Shown here one piece after another: positions 1 through 5,167 of a stretch of DNA of 5,167 nt. Source of the stretch: Ignavibacteriales bacterium (GTDB lineage: Bacteria; Bacteroidota; Ignavibacteria; UBA10030); the NCBI GenBank assembly GCA_016207365.1, contig JACQPU010000289.1, forward strand, positions 1-5,167. Direction: 5' to 3'. A program made the translations under genes and the position numbers. The notes beneath the pieces were generated by a model. That model saw only the letters and a program-made list of their open reading frames with translations, was not told the origin of the DNA and made no database searches. The number at the start of each line of letters is the position of its first letter. Within the stretch, counting starts at the first letter, position 1.

Positions 1-1
1 C

Positions 2-433
2 CTCTTCTGTGCCGAGTACTGCGGCACGTCACACGCCTCCATGAGGGGACGCGTCGTCGTGATGAAACAGGAAGAGTTCGAACGCTGGCTGGCGGGAGGC
101 ACTCAGGAAGAACCGATGATATCAAAGGGCGAGCAATTGTTCGCCCGGTTTGGATGCTTGACCTGCCACTCGCAGGTTTCTCAGGAGCGCGGGCCGTCGC
201 TTCACGGACTCTTTGGCAGTACCGTACGGCTTGCAGACGGCTCGACAGTGACCGCCGATGAACGGTACATTCGGGAATCAATCGTCAGTCCGAATGCGGC
301 TCTCGTGGCGGGGTACAAGCCGCTGATGCCGACGTACGCGCAACAGATCAGCCAGGAGCAATTGTTCCAGATCATCGAGTACATCAAATCGCTGGGCGGT
401 CCACAGGTTGCGGCCGCAAGGAGGAGTCCATGA
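2..433 (+). CDS. coxB: Cytochrome c oxidase subunit II with fused cytochrome c domain (caa3 type), 3' part
   Basis: This is the last 143 codons of subunit II, open at the window's left edge. The frame begins inside the CuA site: Cys3, Glu5, Cys7, His11 and Met14 of the fragment have the exact C-x-E-x-C-x3-H-x2-M spacing of a binuclear CuA centre. A linker leads into a class I cytochrome c domain with a CLTCH heme-binding motif (Cys52, Cys55, His56; bases 155-169). The likely distal ligand is Met109 in a PLMPTY context, and the domain ends with the usual helix (QLFQIIEYIKSLGG). This fusion defines caa3 oxidases, in which the tethered heme c passes electrons to CuA on the periplasmic or outer face. 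An ATG at base 41 is the CuA methionine, not a start. The stop overlaps the coxA start by 4 bases (ATGA). The N-terminal membrane helices lie outside the window. Identification is very secure. Confidence 0.96.
   Translation, partial: LFCAEYCGTSHASMRGRVVVMKQEEFERWLAGGTQEEPMISKGEQLFARFGCLTCHSQVSQERGPSLHGLFGSTVRLADGSTVTADERYIRESIVSPNAALVAGYKPLMPTYAQQISQEQLFQIIEYIKSLGGPQVAAARRSP
419..424 (+). promoter_or_regulatory. Strong Shine-Dalgarno site for coxA
   Basis: A perfect AGGAGG lies inside the last codons of coxB, 5 bases before the coxA ATG at 430. Together with the ATGA overlap of the coxB stop, it fixes the coxA start. It suggests that subunit I is translated both by re-initiation and by direct ribosome loading. 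Confidence 0.85.
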
Positions 434-2049
434 AGACGGCCCCGGAAGACGTTCTGCAGAAGAACTACATTACCGCGGAGTACGGAATCCGGTCCTGGCT
501 GCTGACGAGAGACCACAAGCGGATCGCGCTCTTGTACCTGATTTCGATCACACTGTTCTTTTTTGTCGGAGGATTCTTCGCAGTACTTATGCGGCTCGAA
601 CTCATGACGCCACAGGGGGACGTCGTGTCGGCCGAGACGTACAACCGATTGTTCACGATGCACGGCGTTGCGATGATCTTCTTTTTCCTTGTGCCGTCCA
701 TTCCGGCGGTGTTGGGAAACTTTCTCCTGCCGATGATGCTCGGTGCGCGCGATCTTGCATTTCCGCGACTGAATCTCTTGAGTTGGTATCTCTATATGAT
801 CGGGGGATGTTACACGATTTACGCCATGGTAACGGGAGGAATCGATACGGGGTGGACATTCTACACTCCGTACAGCACAGGGTATTCAACAACGAACGTC
901 GTCCCTGTTGTCGTCGGGATTTTCGTGCTGGGATTCTCGTCCATCCTGACCGGCGTGAACTTCATTGTTACCACGCACAAAATGAGGGCGCCGGGACTGA
1001 CCTGGTTCCGGCTTCCGCTTTTTGTCTGGGCGCAGTACGCGACGAGCGTGATAATCCTTCTGGCGACACCAGTACTCGCGATCACGCTGGCTTTGCTTGG
1101 TGTCGAAAGGATCTTTCGGGTCGGCATTTTTGATCCCGCCCTCGGAGGCGATCCCATTCTGTTCCAGCACATGTTTTGGTTTTATTCTCATCCTGCAGTG
1201 TACATCATGGTCCTCCCCTCGATGGGTGTGGTAAGTGAGCTTGTTACTTGTTTCGCGCGCCGGCGGATTTTCGGCTACAGGTTCATGGCCTTCGCCGTGA
1301 TGGCCATTGCCGTTCTGGGGTTTCTTGTATGGGGACATCACATGTTCGTCAGTGGCCAATCGGTCTACGCTGGCATGGCGTTTTCGGCTTTGAGCTTCTT
1401 TGTCGCTATTCCATCAGCCATCAAGGTCTTTAACTGGACCGCCACGCTGCACAAGGGAAGGATTGAATTTCGTACGCCCGTGCTGTACGCCTTCGGGTTT
1501 ATCGGATTATTTACGATTGGCGGCTTGACAGGATTATTCCTTGCAACACTGGCGGTCGATGTGCACCTCACCGACACGTACTTTGTGGTCGCGCATTTTC
1601 ACTACATCATGGTTGGCGGAGCGGTAATGGGCTATCTGGGGGGGCTGCATTACTGGTGGCCGAAAATGACCGGGCGGCTCTACCATGAAGGATGGGCGAA
1701 GTTTTCGGCGCTGATTCTTTTTGTAGGATTCAATCTGACCTTCTTTCCGCAATTTGTCCTCGGGTATCTTGGAATGCCGAGGCGCTACTACATTTATCCC
1801 GAAGAATTTCAGGTACTGAATGTTTTGTCGACGGCTGGGGCATCCATTCTCGGCTTTGGCTACATCATTCCGATGGTCTATCTTCTCTGGTCGCTCAGAA
1901 AGCCGCGAACTGCGGGGCCGAACCCATGGAACGCGAAAGGGCTTGAGTGGTTGACTCCCTCTCCGCCGCCAACGCATAATTTTGACACAACGCCGGTAGT
2001 TACCGAAGGTCCTTATGAATACGAGGAGAAGTCTGCTGATGACGGATAG
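430..2049 (+). CDS. coxA: Cytochrome c oxidase subunit I, A2-type heme-copper oxidase
   Basis: This is the catalytic subunit of the caa3 oxidase, an integral membrane protein that reduces O2 to water and pumps protons. Its 539 residues are a normal length for a 12-helix subunit I. Visible ligands are His78 and His391 (heme a), His389 (heme a3), and His254, His303 and His304 (CuB); Tyr258 is the residue that cross-links to His254. The GMPRR propionate motif is at 448-452. K-channel Lys332 is present. In the D-channel, Asn97, Asp108 and Asn115 match the canonical Asn121, Asp132 and Asn139 of Rhodobacter. The usual glutamate at the end of the D-channel (Glu286 in Rhodobacter) is Ala256, and the preceding residues are Tyr252-Ser253. 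This YSHPxVY motif defines subfamily A2, as in Rhodothermus and Thermus caa3. The tail has the common NPW...LEW..PSPPPxHNF motif. The start has an ideal ribosome site and overlaps the coxB stop. The end overlaps coxC by 11 bases. Confidence 0.98.
   Translation: MKTAPEDVLQKNYITAEYGIRSWLLTRDHKRIALLYLISITLFFFVGGFFAVLMRLELMTPQGDVVSAETYNRLFTMHGVAMIFFFLVPSIPAVLGNFLLPMMLGARDLAFPRLNLLSWYLYMIGGCYTIYAMVTGGIDTGWTFYTPYSTGYSTTNVVPVVVGIFVLGFSSILTGVNFIVTTHKMRAPGLTWFRLPLFVWAQYATSVIILLATPVLAITLALLGVERIFRVGIFDPALGGDPILFQHMFWFYSHPAVYIMVLPSMGVVSELVTCFARRRIFGYRFMAFAVMAIAVLGFLVWGHHMFVSGQSVYAGMAFSALSFFVAIPSAIKVFNWTATLHKGRIEFRTPVLYAFGFIGLFTIGGLTGLFLATLAVDVHLTDTYFVVAHFHYIMVGGAVMGYLGGLHYWWPKMTGRLYHEGWAKFSALILFVGFNLTFFPQFVLGYLGMPRRYYIYPEEFQVLNVLSTAGASILGFGYIIPMVYLLWSLRKPRTAGPNPWNAKGLEWLTPSPPPTHNFDTTPVVTEGPYEYEEKSADDG
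2023..2028 (+). promoter_or_regulatory. Shine-Dalgarno site deciding the coxC start
   Basis: GAGGAG lies 10 bases upstream of the ATG at 2039, inside the end of coxA. A second in-frame ATG at 2015 has only a weak purine stretch before it and would add eight residues (MNTRRSLL) not expected in the family. I therefore prefer 2039. Confidence 0.6.
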
Positions 2050-2680
2050 TCATTCACACGTTGCCCATCAATTCGACGATCTTGCCCAGCAGCAGGATGC
2101 GTCCAATCTCGGCATGTGGGCGTTCCTGGCGACGGAAGTGTTGTTTTTCGGAGGGATGTTTGCGGCCTACGCCGTCTATAGAACCCTGTACTATGACGCT
2201 TTTGTTGCAGGCAGTCAGCATATGGATGTACTTCTGGGCGCCATCAATACCGCCGTTCTGCTCCTGAGCAGTTTGACCGTCGCCCTTGGAGTTCACGAGG
2301 TGAAGCGGGGAAACAATGCGGGGCTTACACGCTATCTCCTTTTGACAATTACCCTCGGACTCACGTTTCTGGTGATCAAGGGATTCGAATATTCGCACAA
2401 ATACGCCGACGGTCTCATTCCCGGCGTACATTTCACGCTCGACGGTCCAGAGCACGTCGGGTTGTATTTCATTCTGTATTTTGTCATGACGGGATTTCAT
2501 GCGCTCCACATGATTGTGGGAGTGGGAATTATGACCGCGATGGTTATCATGACTCGACGGGGGCGGTTCTCACCGGAGTATCACAATCCGATTGAAGTGA
2601 GCGGTCTTTACTGGCACTTCGTCGATATCGTGTGGATTTTCCTGTATCCCCTCTTTTATCTTATTCGGGTGCATCCATGA
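2039..2680 (+). CDS. coxC: Cytochrome c oxidase subunit III, five-helix form
   Basis: This 213-residue integral membrane protein is the structural subunit III of the caa3 oxidase. In the family it stabilises subunit I and its proton uptake, and carries no redox metal. About five membrane helices are visible, roughly at residues 25-47, 63-86, 97-117, 141-172 and 186-208. This fits the short bacterial form, which lacks the first two helices of the seven-helix mitochondrial type. Family signatures include LGMWAFLATEVLFFGG (24-39, with the conserved Glu33), KGFEYSHKY (114-122), TGFHALHMIVG (151-161) and the C-terminal GLYWHFVDIVWIFLYPLFYL block. The first 20 residues are His- and Gln-rich and hydrophilic. 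The start codon lies inside the end of coxA, an 11-base overlap. The stop overlaps the next ATG by 4 bases, which suggests coupled translation and fixed stoichiometry. Confidence 0.96.
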   Translation: MTDSHSHVAHQFDDLAQQQDASNLGMWAFLATEVLFFGGMFAAYAVYRTLYYDAFVAGSQHMDVLLGAINTAVLLLSSLTVALGVHEVKRGNNAGLTRYLLLTITLGLTFLVIKGFEYSHKYADGLIPGVHFTLDGPEHVGLYFILYFVMTGFHALHMIVGVGIMTAMVIMTRRGRFSPEYHNPIEVSGLYWHFVDIVWIFLYPLFYLIRVHP

Positions 2681-2958
2681 CCGGTGGCGGTTTTTCACGG
2701 AGAATCTATTATGCGGTCGGCATAACCCTCCTGGTGTTATTTCTGCTCACGGTTGGTGTGGCTTACATCGATCTGGGTGCTTTGAACATCGTAGTCGCAA
2801 TGGCCATTGCGACCTTTAAGACGATCCTTGTTGTGCTGTACTTCATGCACGTGCGCTACAGTTCCCGCGTCACGTGGGTCTTCGTGTCTGCGAGCTTCTT
2901 CTGGCTGGTTATTCTGCTTGTTCTCACCCTCAGTGATTACGTGACGCGCGGAGTCTAG
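2677..2958 (+). CDS. coxD: Cytochrome c oxidase subunit IV (small caa3-type subunit)
   Basis: This 93-residue membrane protein has three predicted helices, at about residues 12-29, 34-57 and 65-86. The second helix ends in FKTILVVLYFMHVRYSSR, the signature of prokaryotic subunit IV proteins, which usually read K-x(6-8)-[FY]FMH[LV]R. The gene's position as last in a coxB-coxA-coxC-coxD order supports the call. In the family it is an accessory subunit that aids assembly or stability and is not catalytic. An ATGA overlaps the coxC stop. I see no good ribosome site just upstream, so translation probably depends on ribosomes finishing coxC. An upstream in-frame ATG at 2632 lies deep in coxC and would add 15 residues that belong to the coxC shadow, so I rejected it. 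The small-subunit families are diverse, so the exact subfamily is less certain than the role. Confidence 0.92.
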   Translation: MTGGGFSRRIYYAVGITLLVLFLLTVGVAYIDLGALNIVVAMAIATFKTILVVLYFMHVRYSSRVTWVFVSASFFWLVILLVLTLSDYVTRGV

Positions 2959-2971
2959 CCTTTCTCCTCGC
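2946..2971 (+). terminator. Weak hairpin at the end of the cox operon
   Basis: GCG-C-GGAG can pair with CTCC-T-CGC (7 pairs, one mismatch) around a 10-base loop that includes the coxD stop codon. No run of T follows, only TGTGTTTC, so intrinsic termination is doubtful. It is listed as the only hairpin I could find by eye between coxD and the next gene. Confidence 0.2.
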
Positions 2972-3035
2972 TGTGTTTCGGCAATTGTTTTCTCACCCCC
3001 CCTACGCGCCCGACGCCTGACCTCTGACAAGTGCC

Positions 3036-3064
3036 TTGACTTTCATCAGGGCGCCACGTAGTTT
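3036..3064 (+). promoter_or_regulatory. Candidate promoter for the decarboxylase gene
   Basis: TTGACT (3036-3041, 5 of 6 to the sigma-70 -35 box) is followed after 17 bases by TAGTTT (3059-3064), a poor -10 for the E. coli consensus (3 of 6). Read as TAGTTTTC it fits 7 of 8 positions of the Bacteroidota TAnnTTTG box. It lies in the 197-base gap after coxD and would leave an untranslated leader of roughly 85 bases. Position and spacing support it; there is no other evidence. Confidence 0.35.
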
Positions 3065-3143
3065 TCGTACAACCATTCCCCTGCAGACGGCGCGGCGGTC
3101 ACACAGCCACTTCGCCGCCTCACTGTACCATGAACCTACCGGT

Positions 3144-3149
3144 GGAGGG
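3144..3149 (+). promoter_or_regulatory. Shine-Dalgarno site deciding the decarboxylase start
   Basis: GGAGGG lies 6 bases before the ATG at 3156, within a purine-rich stretch (3141-3150). The frame stays open upstream to a TTG at 3036, but those 40 extra residues look unlike a domain, and that TTG coincides with the candidate -35 box. The ATG at 3156 is therefore the best start. Confidence 0.8.
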
Positions 3150-3155
3150 ACGATC

Positions 3156-4706
3156 ATGCCAAGACGTGTCGATTTTGACGATTGTTTGTCGCTTCGCGAC
3201 GGTCATCTTTTTATGGAAGAAGCGGATACGACGGAGCTTGTTCGGCAATTTGGTTCCCCTTTGTTTGTTTACTCCGAAAATCAGCTCTGCCGCAATGTCC
3301 GGCGATTCCGGGCGGCGTTTCAGGCCGGTTGGCCTGAGGGTGCCGTCAAAGTAATGCCGGCGGCAAAGGCGAACTGGCTTCCTGCCATCCAGCGGATTTT
3401 GGTTCGGGAGGGATGCGGATGCGACGTTTATTCTCCCGGGGAACTTTCGATCGCTCTGGCGGCGGGATGTAATCCGGAGTTTATTTCGGTGAACGGTTTT
3501 CCAAAGGAGCCCGCGCACATCCGCACTTGTATTGAGCAAGGCGTCCGTATCACCGTTGACAGTCTGGAGGAGGTGCCGATCATCGATGAGGTTGCGGCGG
3601 CTCTGGGAAGAATTGCCCGGGTGAGACTGCGCATCAAAGCCCCGCTTTCCGGATTTATTCGTCACAGCGAGTTTGTTGCGGAAGGTCTTGTTCCTACAGA
3701 CCTTGCGGCGCTGGTATACAAAAACGGACTGACATTTGAGGACATCGTGGAGATAGGGCCGAGGTTGGCAAACAGCAAAAATATCGAGATCGTGGGATTT
3801 CATCAGCACAACGGCAGGCACCGGGCGACAACTGCCTATTGGGAGGAGCAGATGCGGGCGTATGCAAAGGAAATTGGCAGAGTGTGCCGGCTCCTTGGTG
3901 GATTGCGGCCGAAGGAAATCGACATTGGCGGTGGGTTTGCGATTCCGAGAGACCCGTTTAACGCGGCGACTCATTACTCAGAGCCAGCCCAACTTGCCGT
4001 CCTGCACGTATTCTCGAAGCTCCTGCGTCCCTTGGGCGCGCGTGTGCGATATGCGATTCTTGGCTTTCTGGTTGACAGAATTGCTGGAAAGCCAAAGGAA
4101 GAGCGGGCTCCGACCATTGAGTCTTATGCAGGGGCGTGTACCCGCGCCCTGAGGGCAGGACTTGCAAAGGAGGGAATCGACACGCGGGGGATCATGCTGC
4201 AGTTGGAACCAGGGCGCTCCATGCATGGTAACGCGGGAATTCACCTTGCAACGGTGAAAAGCATAAAGCATGTTCGAAGACCAATCCGGTGGACCGTTGT
4301 TGCCGTTGATACGACCGAATTTTGGTTTACGGGCGGGCGGTATGAGCACCACCTCCATCACTATGTTTTTGCGAACAAGGGGAACGAACCAATGACCGGA
4401 CGCGCAGACATCGTGGGGAGGAGCTGTTACGGCGACAGATTGCTTCCTGCAGTTCGCATTCCGGACGTTGAGGTTGGAGACATACTTGCTTTTCTTGACA
4501 CAGGGGCATATCAGGAAGTATCTGCGAGCAATTTCAACGCAATGTTGAGACCCCCGACAGTACTTGTGACGGGTTCGGATGCATTTGTGATCAGGCGCCG
4601 AGAAACTGAAGATGACCTCATGCGAAGGGATTCGATGCCCTCACACCTCGCGAAGCAGCCTTCAGCAGCCTCCCAGGATTTTGTTGAGGAAGAAGGAAAG
4701 GATTAG
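3156..4706 (+). CDS. Fold-type III PLP-dependent decarboxylase, diaminopimelate decarboxylase-like, divergent
   Basis: This 516-residue protein belongs to the Orn/DAP/Arg decarboxylase 2 family: an alanine-racemase-like barrel followed by a beta domain, probably cytosolic. Visible landmarks are GSPLFVY (33-39), the PLP lysine Lys71 in AAKAN, CDVYSPGEL (89-97), VDSLEE (134-139), the PLP-stacking His218 in GFHQHNGRH (214-222), IDIGGGF (255-261), EPGR (351-354), catalytic Cys424, and the DTGAY...ASNFN block (448-461) with Tyr452. The order matches LysA, which makes lysine from meso-diaminopimelate. Three things differ. The usual HIGS has become HNGR, so the phosphate-binding serine is Arg221. 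The acidic residue normally after the catalytic cysteine is Tyr425. About 45 extra residues sit between GGG and EPGR (roughly 265-345), and the C-terminal tail is charged. LysA is usually about 420 residues. No lysine or polyamine gene is adjacent. The decarboxylase fold is secure; the substrate is not, and a LysA role is only one option. Confidence 0.88.
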   Translation: MPRRVDFDDCLSLRDGHLFMEEADTTELVRQFGSPLFVYSENQLCRNVRRFRAAFQAGWPEGAVKVMPAAKANWLPAIQRILVREGCGCDVYSPGELSIALAAGCNPEFISVNGFPKEPAHIRTCIEQGVRITVDSLEEVPIIDEVAAALGRIARVRLRIKAPLSGFIRHSEFVAEGLVPTDLAALVYKNGLTFEDIVEIGPRLANSKNIEIVGFHQHNGRHRATTAYWEEQMRAYAKEIGRVCRLLGGLRPKEIDIGGGFAIPRDPFNAATHYSEPAQLAVLHVFSKLLRPLGARVRYAILGFLVDRIAGKPKEERAPTIESYAGACTRALRAGLAKEGIDTRGIMLQLEPGRSMHGNAGIHLATVKSIKHVRRPIRWTVVAVDTTEFWFTGGRYEHHLHHYVFANKGNEPMTGRADIVGRSCYGDRLLPAVRIPDVEVGDILAFLDTGAYQEVSASNFNAMLRPPTVLVTGSDAFVIRRRETEDDLMRRDSMPSHLAKQPSAASQDFVEEEGKD

Positions 4707-4707
4707 T

Positions 4708-4776
4708 ATGTTGGATACCTCACCGACTCCGGTAGCTCAATCCGCCAGAAAGCTCGGCGGATTTCGTGAGCGATGA
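4708..4776 (+). CDS. Possible 22-codon ORF between the decarboxylase and tRNA-Arg
   Basis: An ATG starts 2 bases after the decarboxylase stop, preceded by an AAGGAAAGG purine stretch about 7-15 bases upstream. The ORF encodes 22 residues (begins MLDTSPTPVAQ, ends GGFRER) and closes with three consecutive in-frame stops, TGA TGA TAA, at 4774-4782. No known peptide or domain is recognisable. It overlaps a perfect hairpin. It could be a small protein, a leader peptide, the remnant of a gene cut short near the tRNA, or chance. Confidence that it is translated is low. Confidence 0.22.
   Translation: MLDTSPTPVAQSARKLGGFRER
4739..4763 (+). repeat. Perfect 8-bp inverted repeat, possible terminator
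   Basis: AATCCGCC (4739-4746) pairs exactly with GGCGGATT (4756-4763) around a 9-base loop. It lies 32 bases after the decarboxylase stop, where a terminator or processing hairpin would be expected. Only three T's follow the GC-rich core before CGTGAG, so it is a poor classical intrinsic terminator. Confidence 0.5.
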
Positions 4777-4783
4777 TGATAAA

Positions 4784-4857
4784 GCGCCCGTAGCTCAACT
4801 GGATAGAGCATCAGACTTCGGATCTGAGGGTTGGGGGTTCGACTCCCTCCGGGCGCA
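4784..4857 (+). tRNA. tRNA-Arg (anticodon TCG)
   Basis: The full cloverleaf can be drawn by hand. The acceptor stem is GCGCCCG/CGGGCGC (7 perfect pairs) and the D stem is GCTC/GAGC with a 9-base loop containing GG. The anticodon stem is TCAGA/TCTGA with loop CTTCGGA, placing anticodon TCG at 4818-4820. The variable loop is GGGTT, and the T stem is GGGGG/CCCTC (one G-T pair) with loop TTCGACT. The discriminator is A at 4857. The next bases are CAA, so CCA is not encoded and must be added by the CCA enzyme. It reads arginine codon CGA and, by wobble, CGG. No neighbouring tRNA is visible. Confidence 0.97.
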
Positions 4858-4916
4858 CAAGAAAGTCACTCCAGGTACGTGCAGATACAACTCGTGATTA
4901 AATCTACTATCAATGC

Positions 4917-5167
4917 ATGAAACGTTTTTTTACGGTACTCTTTGATCCGCTTGCAAAGTTTTTTGTCCAGTACCCTGCCGTGCTCTCGGGGTACATTATT
5001 TACCTCTATTTCTTTCTTGCCACCCTCGATTTCTATCAGGACGTCAAGGCCCAGGCATCTCGTCCGATTTTCGGATATTTTCAGAATTTTGACGCCTTGA
5101 TCTGGATGTGGCTCCTCGCGTGGGCTCTTGTGAAAATCATCGAGTATCGCGCGAAGGTTCAGGAGCA
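4917..5167 (+). CDS. Unidentified small membrane protein, 5' part
   Basis: An ATG frame stays open for 83 codons to the window's right edge. I do not recognise the family. The product starts with a basic-aromatic stretch (MKRFFTVLFDPLAKFF). A first hydrophobic segment follows at about residues 22-37, then a polar region (39-59) and a second, Trp-rich segment at about 60-74, ending in a charged stretch (EYRAKVQE). This looks like a two-helix inner-membrane protein with both ends in the cytoplasm. An in-frame TAA at 4899-4901 and the lack of other start codons make 4917 the only usual start. There is no convincing Shine-Dalgarno site upstream, unlike coxA and the decarboxylase. A seven-T run falls in codons 3-5. 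The amino-acid make-up is sensible for a real membrane protein. Confidence 0.6.
   Translation, partial: MKRFFTVLFDPLAKFFVQYPAVLSGYIIYLYFFLATLDFYQDVKAQASRPIFGYFQNFDALIWMWLLAWALVKIIEYRAKVQE

Noticed and set aside
408..1133. A 241-codon + strand frame overlapping coxB and coxA
   Set aside because: It lies out of frame across highly conserved coxA motifs, its product is rich in Arg and His with no domain, and it has no ribosome site. It is a shadow of coxA.
886..1359. A 157-codon minus strand frame inside coxA
   Set aside because: The product is hydrophilic, His- and Arg-rich and lacks any motif; it mirrors the transmembrane codons of coxA.
3036..3155. A TTG start at 3036 for the decarboxylase, adding 40 residues
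   Set aside because: The added residues show no signal peptide or family similarity, and the ATG at 3156 has a strong ribosome site 6 bases upstream.
2959..3155. A small gene or RNA in the gap after coxD
   Set aside because: I found no ORF with a ribosome site and no stable fold beyond the weak hairpin at the coxD stop. The C-run at 2995-3001 is only a homopolymer.
3120..3974. A 284-codon minus strand frame antisense to the decarboxylase
   Set aside because: The product is basic and low in recognisable structure, and the opposite strand carries a complete conserved enzyme. It is a by-product of codon composition.
4816..4822. Reading the tRNA anticodon as TTC (Glu)
   Set aside because: The 5-bp stem TCAGA/TCTGA leaves a 7-base loop with T33 at 4817, which places the anticodon at TCG.
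4913..4945. An ATG at 4913 as the start of the last gene
   Set aside because: That frame stops after 10 codons; the ATG at 4917 gives the long open frame.

Overview
The window holds the end of an aerobic respiratory operon, a lone PLP-dependent decarboxylase gene, a tRNA-Arg gene and the start of an unidentified membrane protein gene. All genes are on the + strand. The host is a bacterium with an A2-type caa3 cytochrome c oxidase. Several genes have clear Shine-Dalgarno sites, and the tRNA gene does not encode its CCA end. A2 caa3 enzymes occur in many thermophilic and environmental lineages (Rhodothermus and Thermus are the classic examples). One promoter-like site resembles the Bacteroidota consensus, but the sequence alone does not settle the phylum.

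Positions 2-2958 carry coxB (3' end only), coxA, coxC and coxD. Each gene overlaps the next by 4, 11 and 4 bases, so they almost certainly form one co-translated operon. Together they encode a proton-pumping terminal oxidase: subunit II with the CuA site and a fused cytochrome c domain, subunit I with heme a and the a3/CuB centre, a five-helix subunit III and a small three-helix subunit IV. Electrons should pass from a donor to the fused heme c, then CuA, heme a and the a3/CuB site, where O2 is reduced.

Positions 2959-3155 are a 197-base gap with a candidate promoter. It is followed by a 516-residue fold-type III PLP decarboxylase (3156-4706). This protein looks like diaminopimelate decarboxylase overall but differs at positions that normally bind phosphate and substrate, and it has a large insertion, so its substrate is open.

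Positions 4707-4783 hold a possible 22-codon ORF ending in three in-frame stops, with a perfect 8-bp hairpin inside it. tRNA-Arg(TCG) follows at 4784-4857. From 4917 to the window end runs the 5' part of a gene for a small, probably two-helix membrane protein that I do not recognise.

I see no CRISPR array, transposase, insertion sequence or defence system. The observations most worth a second look are the divergent decarboxylase active site and the small ORF/hairpin next to the tRNA. Neither proves a new system.
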